Below, piece after piece: positions 33,556-44,645 of a DNA stretch of 64,000 nt (within the stretch, counting starts at the first letter, position 1; each line of letters begins with the position of its first letter). Made by a program: the position numbers and the translations under genes. The notes beneath the pieces are model-generated. The model did not search any database, was not told the origin of the DNA, and saw only the letters and a list, made by a program, of their open reading frames with translations. This DNA comes from Paracentrotus lividus (Eukaryota > Echinodermata > Echinoidea > Camarodonta > Echinidae), in contig CALNVZ010002974.1 of assembly GCA_940671915.1 (NCBI GenBank), forward strand, positions 19,689,938 to 19,753,937, written 5' to 3'.

Positions 33556-34644
33556 TTTTTTCTGTAAATAATATCGGATGAAATAGCAAAATGTGAATAT
33601 CGCAAAGAAAATTCAAATTGACACACCACTTGCCCTTCTCTTACAGAGGTAACGAGCAGGCATGAATGCAACCGACTTATTTTATTTAATTTTAAAAAGT
33701 TTTGTTCAGAAAATTCAGTTTTTAAAATTGATTTTCTGGCAAAAGATTTTTTCACAGGGTTACATTGAAGTATTCTTTCAAACCATTATGCAATGGAAGA
33801 AAAATGCTGCAAATTTCCTTTTCTTTTATTCCGAAACTAGAATGGAGCTTTGAAGACGGAACTACAAACACTGCACATGAGGCTGGTCGGTAGCCTGGCA
33901 AAGTGGACTCAACGTTGGTTGTAGTTTCATTTCTTTGCAAATTCAAATTAACAAGGGAGCTTGATTACTTTGACAGATAAAGTGATAGTTTGCATTGAAA
34001 CACAAATTTACAATCGTAATAGACAAGGGGCCGCTAATGGAGGATATTTAGGTATGGTAAAATGTTTGGTTTTTCAATGATAGAAAAGGTGGAAGATGGG
34101 CAAAACATAGGAAAAGAAAATAGAACGAATAGAGAAAGTTTTTAAATGGATACAAAACATTCAGAATTCAACATGATTCATTAAAAAAATGTAAGAGAGT
34201 CAGAAAAAGTTTCAAGGGTGTGAAAAAGACAATGGAATAAAGAGCATGTGGAAGGGATGTTTTTTTCTTTAATAAATAAATAATTGAGAGAAAGCCAGAA
34301 ACTTGTTGAGTTAACAATCTTAATTCTCTTAGCTGTAATAATGTAGCAGAGACAGGAGGCAGGAAACTACAAGTTACAACATCTCAAGTTTAGCAACGGA
34401 CCTTCTGTTTTCAATCATATTTCCTCTTTATTTTATTACCTAACTTAATACTGATTCATCGTTATAATAATGAAAGCATCCTCCATATCATTAATGTTAG
34501 CAGACTGGTGATGGCCTGCCAAACATATCAATAGGCGGTTCTTTACTAACTTAAACTACTGACTTAAACTTGATGAAGAGCACGCTGCGAGTTATATTAG
34601 GTGAGGAAAAAAAAAAGAGAATCAGTTGATGCTATATCAGCTGA
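33556..34644. other. noncoding sequence, nothing recognised
   Basis: AT-rich with T runs and short open frames lacking family features. No promoter elements can be called with confidence. Confidence 0.6.
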
Positions 34645-34806
34645 AGCTTAAAGGGAAAGTTCACACTTGGTTTAATTCGGTTTTTAAAAATGCAGAAAAA
34701 TAAAAAAAAATATGAGTGAAGGTTTGAAGAAATTCTACCAAAAAATAACAAAGTTATGAATATCTCAAGTTTTTATTCTGTGACGTCATATGCGAGCTGC
34801 TCTCCT

Positions 34807-36968
34807 ATGGGCAATTCCACAGAAATCCGGACAAGGGTGCCGGAAATTCAAAATGATATTTGGTTAAAATTATTTTGATTTTCAAAAAATACATGAGTTG
34901 AAGTTTTGAGAATCAATAAAATTTTCCCGATGGCGGCCATTTTCACTTTCTAATCATACGCTGAAGTATTCCAATTTTTTTTTTGGTATAGAAAAGGTAT
35001 ATTAACAAGAAACTCTTTTTCATTTTCTCAACTAAACCGTTTCTGTTCCCGATAATCTTTCACATGGATAAAGTTGTTAGAGAGACACTTTATCAAATAA
35101 TATTTTTAAAAAAATTTCAATTGTGACTTTGGTCAAAAACTTAGATTTAATCAACCCTCATTTCCAGTGTAACGTCAGTTTACCGAAAACATGAACTTCG
35201 TTAATTTTTCTCCACAACGGAGACAGTATCAACTATGCCAATTAAGGTTTCTAATGTTTGACTGCATCTCATATTATCAATAGCTAAGCTTCAGATATTC
35301 AACATACAATCAAGTCAAAATTGACAACCAATTTGTGTAACGTCAGTTACCATGACCTAGTGTAACGTCAGTTACCATGATGCCATTATCTTTTCATAGA
35401 AAACAATTATAATTTGGACTCCTGTATGCATCTGAACTAATTACCACTGCTTAAACTAACCATCTATCAATAAAAAAAGACTGCCAGTGCCAATAGTAAC
35501 TTCTTCTTTAATGATTTAAGAGTTTGAAAACCATTGCAGTGTACATTTAAGCCCCTCCAAATCTGCTTTAGATTTTCAGTTGATTATCTATTGGTGTGAT
35601 CAAGGTTTCCATTGCTATATATTCTGAATTTGGAATATGAGCCTATAATTTAAATGTTATGATAAATCTAAATAAAGTTGTTAGTTGTATTTAAAAACTT
35701 CTCTCTGTAAATAAATGAAGAAAGAAAGAAAGAAAGTATGATCATAGCTCCAATGTCTGGGCATCTGCTTAGATGTACATGTAAGCATAATTTGTGGTAG
35801 AACAAAGCACAGAACAAACACTTTACTTTAACAGGATTTCATTTTGATGCCAAGATGAACACTAATTTTCATTAAATTTTATTACCTACACATGTAGCTT
35901 TTGAAATTCCGACATTTTATGACTGCGGATCACAACTGTACAAAATGAGTTAAACAGAAATTACTGTTGCAGTTATAAGTTTGAATTGAGGAAGAAACTG
36001 TTTAAAAGAGATTTTAAAAATCAATTCACCTATTAAAGAACTGTTTGTGTGCTGTGAGGATTTAGAATCGACAAATTGTAATAAAGGCACCTTCTTTAAT
36101 AATTCTTCCAAGATTCACATGCACACACACAAAAATACATGTGTGGGACATCCTACTTGTATTAATCGATCCGAATACTATTTTTAGAGTTTCTAATGTC
36201 TTAATACTAAAATATTCCGTTGTTTATAATATATGTGATGGAATTTAGTTCTTAAAAGTAATAAGAAATAAAATTTTCAAAATATTCTGTACAAACCCTA
36301 TAGGAAATATATGTGTAAAGCTGTCATGGTCACAGTATTGTTTAACTGAATATTAACTGAATAAGAGGAAAATGATTACATCACTCCTTATTTTGCCAAT
36401 CTGTTGCCTAGAACATAGGTATGATATCATATCAAACACATAATCCTCAGAAGCCTGGAACACAAAATATTTGATCCAATTCAAAATTGGGATTTTACAT
36501 TGTAAAGTCTATAGAAGATGTAAGGGTAACGTCAGTTACGTAACGTCAGTTACGTAACGTCAGTTACGTAACGTCAGTTACCAACATGTCTTCACAAAAG
36601 TTTCCCCAGCGTAAACAAAAATTATGAAAATCTCTCCTTAGTTTGCAAATCTGTTCATAAGGACCTAGGTATGATGTCATGTAAGACTCATCATTATGAC
36701 ATGTCATGGACATGAGATATTGAGATTTGATCAAACACCATGATTTTGCATGTCCGTTTTCTGTAACGTCAGTTACCGACACGTTTTTGCTTAGCGTTTC
36801 AATGGAAATAATGTTTAAGTGGAATTTTTAGACAAAACTTCTTCCTTAACACTTACTTATTTAGGTATATTAATTTGTAGACCCACATATCTTATTTATG
36901 TAACTGCAGTACAAACAATGTAGAAAATTCTGGTCGTGTGTAACGTCAGTTACCGTGGAATTGCCCAT
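34807..36968. mobile_element. nested TA-flanked element with TGGGCAATTCCAC ends
   Basis: Ends TGGGCAATTCCAC and GTGGAATTGCCCA are perfect 13-bp inverted repeats flanked by TA on both sides, as expected of Tc1/mariner-type insertions. The interior (about 2.1 kb) has no coding capacity but carries nine copies of the 14-bp motif GTAACGTCAGTTAC, all in the same orientation, and a diverged duplication of about 190 bp (36390-36540 versus 36630-36776). Confidence 0.75.
36526..36581 (+). repeat. four exact tandem copies of GTAACGTCAGTTAC
   Basis: Four head-to-tail copies of the 14-bp word with no spacer, 56 bp in all. Further single copies are at 35337-35350, 35362-35375, 36763-36776 and 36940-36953, plus one with an inserted T at 35169-35183. 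Each unit has GTAAC/GTTAC inverted arms around an asymmetric GTCA. Confidence 0.97.
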
Positions 36969-37313
36969 ATGTGTTTATGTAATGTAAATTCTATAAAGTA
37001 TCATTTTTGTCAGAAAAAATATTATTTATTTCACCTGTGCGGTTGATATATCATCAAACGTAGGTACATATACATGCCTCTATCTAGTCAACCCATTGCG
37101 TAAACCATGAAAAAAAGATAAATTAATGGAATTCGCATACACAATACATGGGAAAGCTGCTCGCATGTGACGTCACAGAATCAAAACTTTAAATATTCAT
37201 AAGTTCACTATTTTAGGGTCGATTTTCTTAAAACTTTCACTCATATTTTTCTTTTATTTTTCTGCATTTTTTAAAACCAATTAAATTCTAGAGTGAACTT
37301 CCTTTTTCAGCTC

Positions 37314-38356
37314 TACTACCTAACATTAAACTTCCACAAAAAAGCACAATATGTGCATGAGGGAATAGGGCTTAGGTTTGAGGCTCATGCAGTGCTTTTA
37401 AATTCAATGCGCTATTTTGAAGCAAAACTGGAAAACCAACTCAGCTTTGGAAATAAGCTCAATATGCTTTGGGCTGAGATTTCGCTCAATTTGTCGCACT
37501 ATTTGGAAGTAAAAGCCTGATAATCTCAGACAGGGCTAATTCATTGGATCCGAAATAGTACACTATTTACCAGGCACGTGCTAGTGAAGCATCGCCTTAT
37601 GGTTAAAGCGACAGAAGGACATTAACCATGTTATAAGTAAATCCCTCATGGCACTTGATCAACCCACGTTGATCTGCACAAATACTGCATTTACAACAAG
37701 ATGACAACTCTTATCACAAATCCAATCTTTTTAAAAAGCGATATATCCCAAACATGTTACAATTATCAAATACCCCACGAGTATCCTAAATAAATACAAA
37801 AGTCTAATTCACAATCCCCCTTCCAATCAATGTGTAATCCTGAACTACAATGAAAAGATTACAGAAACCTGTCTGGAACGCTGATTTATATCGCTCCAAA
37901 TCAATCGTCATTTGTAATTCTTAACCCCTGTATTATTATCTGCCCACCAAAATACTTTTCTACACCCACTTCAGCGCCTTTTCAATAAGATTAAAATGAT
38001 TGCCTGCAGACATACATACATCCACCTCCCTGCTTGTAACAAAGAGATTAGCCTACTTATAGAAAAGTGTGTTGTAATCTTACAAGAAGTTACACTTTGG
38101 AAATGTCCAAACAAATTTAATTCCAAGGATTATCCCAGAGAAATTCTGATTTAACATAGAACATCCTATGTAATAAGTTTTATTCATCCTTTTCAAAGAG
38201 ATTATGTGAAAAATTACCACGGCTCTTTATTCCTGTATATTCAAGTTGCAAAGAGCAATCACATTTATAACTGTTTACTTAAATTCAACACAAGATAGAC
38301 CTTGGATGGGTAGGCTATTCAATTGGAACAGTCCATGTAAAAATGTATTTACTCTC
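37314..38356. other. noncoding sequence with an eroded repeat
   Basis: 37370-37600 contains CATTGGATCCGAAATAGT and CTATTT words related to the inner element at 16.2-16.6 kb. The rest is unremarkable AT-rich sequence. Confidence 0.5.
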
Positions 38357-38359
38357 TTA

Positions 38360-38605
38360 GGGTGGTATCTCACTTCGCGGAGATGTCTCCGCAACAGAAT
38401 AGAAAATTTCATCTTTGTGACGGATAAAAAGTATTAGAGACGTCTTCGATATCGACAATTAATGAGAAAAAAAAGGCTGAAGTAGTCCCCAATCCGTCTC
38501 TGAAACTCAGGAGACGTCTTCAAGACGTCTTTGCTACTTTTTATTCGCGGAGAAGCAATTTTCTATTCCGTCGCAGAGACGTCTCCGCGAAGTGAGATAC
38601 CACCC
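38360..38605. mobile_element. PIF/Harbinger-like MITE, family A (best copy)
   Basis: A 246-bp element whose ends GGGTGGTATCTCACTTCGCG and its reverse complement extend as near-perfect inverted repeats of about 50 bp. It is flanked by TTA on both sides (38357-38359 and 38606-38608), the 3-bp duplication typical of PIF/Harbinger. The interior repeats GAGACGTC words. No coding capacity. Confidence 0.9.
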
Positions 38606-38608
38606 TTA

Positions 38609-38862
38609 ATGTAAGACGAGTGGAAAGAGTGGAAAAAGGAGTGAAGGGAGTGAAATGGTGGACAACACATTAAAATTTCAATCTAAAACGAGTGTGGAAG
38701 TGAATTGCCTATCTCTGTTTAGATTAGAAACTAGTTATCCAAATAACTACTTTCACTCCTCTCAGAGTGGTTTTCCACTCAATAGCATGTTGTCCACCGT
38801 TTAACTCCTTTAAAGAGTGGAAATTCACTCATTTACATTTAGAGTTTTAGTGTAAGGTGAAA
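38609..38862. mobile_element. adjacent palindromic repeat with GAGTGG words
   Basis: The left side has repeated GAGTGGAAAGAGTGG and GGTGGACAACA; the right side has CCACTC words and TGTTGTCCACC in inverted order. It forms an imperfect 250-bp palindrome abutting the family A MITE. Confidence 0.6.
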
Positions 38863-38928
38863 AGTTCCCTCGGCACATTTTACAGGTACCTGTGTACTCA
38901 TCAAACAAATTCATTTGTTATGAAGATG

Positions 38929-39093
38929 CAGAAAAACACTTTTAATACTTCTTACTTAGTAATCTTATGCCATACAACACCACCATAATGTTTATTAGAT
39001 AATGAGAGTAAGAAAACACTTTTTAATACTTCTTACTTAGTAATCTTACACAATTCAACACCACCATCATGTTTATTAGATAATAAGAGTGAA
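38929..39093. repeat. ~82-bp tandem duplication
   Basis: Both copies contain AATACTTCTTACTTAGTAAT and ATGTTTATTAGATAAT. About 90% identical. Confidence 0.93.
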
Positions 39094-40679
39094 GTGCAGG
39101 TACTTCAAGGTAAAGATGAATTTTTATCTAAACCTCAAAGTTAGAGAACTCCTTCCAGGGGGTTTCTCGTCTTATGAAACCAAGCTCCTGTGTGGTCCCG
39201 TATGCTTATTTACATTTTGCCATGATATTACTATCCTATATTTACATTAAATGACAGCTACAATATACACACCAAGGTTTGCTGATGGGGACAGGAGTGT
39301 CGTCAAATACAAAACAGGGAGGATCATGGGATACCTCAAGGTGATACAAACAATCCTGAACCCAAATACCACTTCTCTGTTGGTATCATGATGATAGCAA
39401 TTGATGTAAACATGGAAAGTATGGGATGATGATATCATCCATGATTAGGGGGGGGGGGAGGAGGGTGTCACAAAACCTTCCCCTTCTTCTCTTCTTTTTT
39501 CTTGGATTCCTCCAGTTTGGGGAACTGCGTTTGGTGCACACGTAGATATATCAAATACACCTCTTACAATTCTGTAGGCTTACTTATTTCATGAATAAAC
39601 ACATTTCTCCCACTTTTGGCAGACATATACAATTTTTTTTTATAGCGAATTTCATGAAAAATATCTATGATGTTCTAACCAATTTACCTATTTTGAATAC
39701 AATTCTCTTTTCCCTGTACTACACAAACGATAGGTAAGACAATTTCTGGATGGATACGCCTTTGGATATCCAATGAGGGAGACTCAAAAAAGGGGTTGTT
39801 TTGAACAGCTGTAAGAAACAGACTTACTGGAGGAGGAGAAATGAAGTTGAATCAGATATAAAAGGAGAAATATATTAATATTCTATCATCAATGCCATAA
39901 AACTAACTCCCTCTGGACAGAACCAGTTGGTTGTATTTCGAAGCAGAGCTGAAAACTGATGACTTCCGATTCCTAAAGATTCCTAAACCTAACATCAGAT
40001 CAACCATGAAATTGGCCAGCGTTTCAACACCTCATAAACGACCGCAAAAACAAATATTCTTCCAAGCTTTTACAAAAACACCAATAGATTTAAATGGCAA
40101 TCGTATAGCACCTTATGAGACCATTAATAATACAATTCCATGAGATTTGTAATAATTTGTTCCTGGCATGACCTATTTTGGGGAGCTGCTGGGTAGGTTT
40201 GAACTCCAGTATGGATAGGAATTCCTGAAAAAAGGTGATGAATGTGAGTTAGATGAAAGGGTTTAATATTGCATTAAATTGATACTTCATGGTGTGATGA
40301 TTCTATTGAAGGGTGTACAGACACCCATTGGGGGTGTATACCTTGCCCCCTTATTGAACCCACTTGATACCCATTCATACCAAATTTCATTCCAATAGCA
40401 CATTCTCTCACAATAACACTATAATTCTACAAGCTAATACCAGTACGAAGCAACTATGTTAGTGGTAATCTCCAATTTCAGTAAGGAAAGAAAATACAAA
40501 ATCGATGGATTTAAACCAAGCTTATGGATGTTTGATTCAATTAATTTATAAATATATGGGAAAAAGACAACAGTAAATAATGCCTCCAGTTAGACTTCGT
40601 CGCGGAGGCATAAAAATACAAAGACAGCCACACAAGCCTAATTTTTTTAATTTCATAATCTGACAGTCTTTAATCATCG

Positions 40680-40780
40680 TAGTATATTGGGAACACATTA
40701 TAAAGAAGTCTGATATGAGATTATTTTTATAACAAGTAAATTTTGCTGGTCCAAGCTCTGCATCTTTAACTGTTGTTTTT
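40680..40780. repeat. interspersed repeat, copy 1
   Basis: The words CATTATAAAGAAGTC and TTTTGCTGGTCCAAGCTCT match those at 58850-58925 (CATTATAAAGAGGTC and TTTTGCTGTTCCAAGCTCT) in the same order and spacing, showing two copies of one family. Confidence 0.75.
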
Positions 40781-41355
40781 CTTCTTCATATACATATATT
40801 CCTGCTATAACAGGGTAATTTCCATGGTCCCCACTGTATCTGTACACCTCTTCAGATGAGAGAAGACTAGACTAGAGAACAGGAGGTTCTCTCATATTAG
40901 TCCTGGTGTAGGTTGCAATCTTTCATCCCGAACTCTCTCATCACCGCATTCCAGGCTGGGGATCTAGGCTATATAACTTCCATATTGATAAGCCTTAAAG
41001 AGATTTAAGAACAAGTTCTAACTTAAATCCGCTTTTTAAATTCACAAAATATGAAAATCAAGTGAATGTAATCATTTCATAATTGAATTAAAAGAAGTTT
41101 TAATTACGCCATATTAGGCCTGGATAATATGAGCATTGTCTATTTTATGGAATTAATGACACATACTTTGAGGTAATAATTATAATTGTGAGTAAAATTG
41201 TTTCACATCTTCTCTGAATCAATTTGATAGTAAATCCTGTATCATGTGAAAACATTACATTTATTTGATATGTATAAAATTGCATTCTAGGGCATAACCA
41301 ATCCAAGTTTGTGTTACAAAATGAACACTAGATCTTCTTGCCACGGTTAACAGCA

Positions 41356-41431
41356 ATGAAACTTAAGATATTTGTGAGTGGCTCTGCAGGGAGATGAAAC
41401 TTAAGATATTTGTGAGTGGCTCTGCAGGGAG
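41356..41431. repeat. exact 38-bp tandem duplication
   Basis: Two identical adjacent units beginning ATGAAACTTAAGATATTTGT. Exact identity suggests a recent event. Confidence 0.97.
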
Positions 41432-42568
41432 ATGGTGCTTATTCCTTTAAAGTCGGTCCAGATGTGATATCCTATCAATGTATAGGGTGTTCAGAAAAAT
41501 GTCCCCCACCAATATCTTATCCATTAGAAAGGGCCTATGCCAGACACTAGCGGATCCAGGCGGTGGCGCAGGGAAGGCCCCCCATATAATTTGAAAATCA
41601 CGTATTGACTGTACATGTTAAAATCAGAAATTTCGGCGGCATCCCCCTATCCTGAAATCCTGGATCTGCCACCGCCAGGTATCTAGACGTATAATACTGC
41701 TAACACTTCAAATTTTTAAACTGACCAGCCTCAAAATGTATTTGTAGGTTCTTATTCACACTGCATCGACAAGCATGTATGCATTAGAATTCATGGGGCA
41801 TTTGCACATTTTAAAATCTACGCTTGCCAATCTTGACACAAAATCTGCGAGAATTAATCGCCAATCTTTCAGAATTTACAATATATAGGATAACAATGAA
41901 AGACAAGGCAATTGGCTTTATAAGGATATTTGATAATAAATGTTAATAAGATCTTGTTTGACAGAGCCATTGTTGATTTTTATTAAACACCTTGTACAAC
42001 ATTACAACCCAGCTTGGTAGCTAGCTAAGGCAGAACCCCTGACTCTTGGTCGGAAAACCCACTCCAATGCTGACATATGGAAGCAATTTCCACCATAATA
42101 TTATTTCTGGAGTAATCTTAGAAGGCGTATACCATGAGTGGGAAATACATTTTTTTCAGTGATGATAGTCTAAAAATTGTTTGGTTTGTTGCGGAGTGGG
42201 CGCATGTAGAAGTGGGATTTTGATTGGGTTGATAAGGTCATTTGCTCATATTTTCTATCAATTATACAACGTCATGACAGCCTCGCAGCCAGTTTATTCT
42301 TAATGTCTTCATAAAAACATCTTGTTATGCCCACATGCATGTATACTACTATGAATTTAATTGTTTTTTGAGAGATGTCCATAAACATGTCACTAAAATC
42401 TTGTCAATAACATTATGTTATCTAAGTAAGATGTAGAGTCATTGGTTACATGCATCACAACATGGTCTATAAGTAAAAATGAATGTCCCAGCCAAGCCAT
42501 TTATAGGTATAACCTAAATAACTTATATTTGTCAAATTCAGGACTGTGTTTCACCAAGTCTTTCTAAA

Positions 42569-42707
42569 TGTGGTATCTCACCTTGCGGAGACAGATTTGG
42601 GACTACTTTGAGCCAGTTGTGAAATTTGTTGCAGAGACGTCTCTGTGACGGAAAAAAAAGTTTTGGAGATGTCTCCGTGACCCTATTTTCTATACATCTT
42701 GCAATTG
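42569..42707. mobile_element. PIF/Harbinger-like MITE, family A (truncated)
   Basis: Starts TGTGGTATCTCACCTTGCGG and contains CAGAGACGTCTCTGTGACGG, matching family A. Its right end is missing where a family B element begins at 42708. Confidence 0.8.
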
Positions 42708-43121
42708 GGATGCGTCCATAGTCGATTTTCAAATGTAAAAATAAACATGAATTTTGATACAAAAAGCAATTACGAAACACACATTATACCAAAACAACAG
42801 TTGCGTTCATGGTTACAATTTCCAGTCGTAAATATAAAGGTCTTTCAAGTCTCTATTCTCAGGAAAGTTTAAACATAAAAAAAGTTGCATTTTAAAAGAC
42901 GATCAGCTGGCTTTTTTACGCCCTTCATGTCCTCGAGCATTGAGAATGCAAGCTGCAATGAAGTTAGTTTTTGTGATCATACGATCCACATATAATCAGC
43001 TTTAAATTTTCAACCATGATCGAAGTATCGATGATCATAATTGTGTGTGTGTTTTATAATCGCATTTTGTATCATGATTCATGTTGATCTTTAAATTTGA
43101 AAATCGACCATGAACGCACCC
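42708..43121. mobile_element. family B MITE (old, diverged copy)
   Basis: Inverted ends GGGATGCGTCCATAGTCGAT (left) and ATCGACCATGAACGCACCC (right), with internal words ATGAATTTTGATACAAAA and TTTTGTATCATGATTCATGT. These match the elements at 47329-47828 and 56699-57222 but are much more diverged. Confidence 0.85.
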
Positions 43122-43794
43122 TTGGAAAGCTATAATAATAGTTGCACACTGCTCATGAGTCATTCATAAACATACCGCCATTATCACATCCAATTAACAG
43201 CAATTGTCAAAGCCAGCTGTGGAGAGACCTGAACCTTTACATCGCTCAAGACCGGAAATTCCTACAATGAGGCGGGAATGCCATTATAGCACTCATTATC
43301 ACCAGTCTAGACGAATACCTGAGAGCAATTACGGCCATATCTCATGAAAAATGATTATAGATTTAAACTAATTGCTTCTATTTAGGTCCAAAGCATTCAA
43401 AAGTGATTATGGATTGCCAAATCATTTAAAAGTAATTATGAATTGAGTAATCAGACCAAATTGGCACCCCAGACCAAACAAGGACAAGGGATAAGCCTTG
43501 TGGAATAGAGTGGTATTCCATATGAAAAGGAAATGTTTTTATCATAGTTATGTCACCTGATTAAACTCATTTCTGATTGTGGTTTGTTGTGAGCACCAAA
43601 TTCAGGAAACCTCTCAATTTAATCCTCAATTATTTACAATCAAATGAAATAATTTCTCTGCTGCTGCCAAATATGTTTCTCTCTGTGTTTGAACAAAAAC
43701 ATATTAAATTATAAATTTTCTATCTAAAATTAGGCAATCAGAAAAATGTATTTCAATTGAAGTTTAACCACTGGTATTTTATAATGGATGAATG
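43122..43794. other. noncoding sequence, nothing recognised
   Basis: AT-rich stretch between two mobile elements with no recognisable gene or repeat. Confidence 0.6.
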
Positions 43795-43797
43795 TAA

Positions 43798-44642
43798 AGG
43801 GCCTGCCCCACAGAAGACGATCGTTGTGGCGACAACCTACGAACTACTTTTTAGTACCCATCGCCTAAATGCGCAGGTCCAATCGCCTATCAGATCGTGA
43901 ATTATCGCGTCTGTCGCCAACAAATAAGTAGCAAAATTCTGTTCGCCGCTTGTTTCTCAACAAGTTAAACAATAGCCGGCGTCAGTTGGGTTGACGTCAA
44001 TGCCCGTAGCCTGTCTTCTCTTGTCGCGACAATGTGCTATCGTAGATTGTCGCCTGATAGAACATGTTTAGCAGAGCAGAACGACGGCCAGTTGTAGGTT
44101 GCCGCACTACAGCGTACGTTGCACGCATCGCTGAACCAAACGGCAAGTGAAATTTAAGCCGCTACGACCTTTGCCGCCAACTACAATCACCAAAATCAGG
44201 TTCGGCCTCCCATTCAGATACTGTACAGTCGCCGCAAATTTTTGAAATTTTCAAAAATCACTCACGACCCAAATTATAATGCGCGACTGAGGGGACAATC
44301 ACGAACCTAAAGGCGACAGGCCGCCATCAGGTAGAAAACACTTGATCGCCTGTGTCAGTCGCAAGGATCGCCACAGTGCTCTAGTTCGTATTTTGGTTGA
44401 TTTTAAGCTGCGACAAGAGAAGTCGAGCCGCGAGATGCGCGAAGGTCGAGGCTATTGTATTATCAGATACAAGCTATTGTTCGTCTATTGTTTGCGTGGA
44501 AGCAAGTCGTTGTCGTAGCCTATCGTAGACAGAGTCGTAGATATGTATTATCTTCGGTCACCTACGATTCTGACATGATTCTGGCAGGTTCTAACATGTA
44601 TAGGTTGTCGCCACAACGATCGCCTTCTGTGGGACAGGCCCT
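43798..44642. mobile_element. 845-bp PIF/Harbinger-like MITE, family C
   Basis: Ends AGGGCCTGCCCCACAGAAGA and its near-perfect inverted partner (GGCGATCGTTGTGGCGACAA inside) extend about 43 bp. TAA flanks both sides (43795-43797, 44643-44645). The interior is CpG-rich with many TCGCC/GGCGA words in both orientations. No transposase frame. Confidence 0.92.
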
Positions 44643-44645
44643 TAA

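Larger units (their letters stand above)
34645..37313. mobile_element. 2.7-kb element with ~160-bp inverted arms, containing a nested element
   Basis: The outer arms 34645-34806 and about 37150-37313 are roughly 75-80% inverted copies. Shared words include AATGCAGAAAAATAAAA, AATATGAGTGAA and ATTCTGTGACGTCA. Inside the left arm's end a second inverted pair begins (34807 to 36968). There is no transposase-like open frame, so both are non-autonomous. Confidence 0.85.
38863..42568. other. noncoding sequence with small repeats
   Basis: Includes the two-copy tandem repeat 38929-39093, a G run near 39450, an interspersed repeat at about 40680-40780, an exact 38-bp tandem duplication (41356-41431) and a GGATCC palindromic repeat at about 41550-41690. 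No gene recognised. Confidence 0.6.

Noticed and set aside
36526-36581. CRISPR-like array
   Set aside because: Repeats are head-to-tail without spacers and lie within a eukaryotic transposable element.
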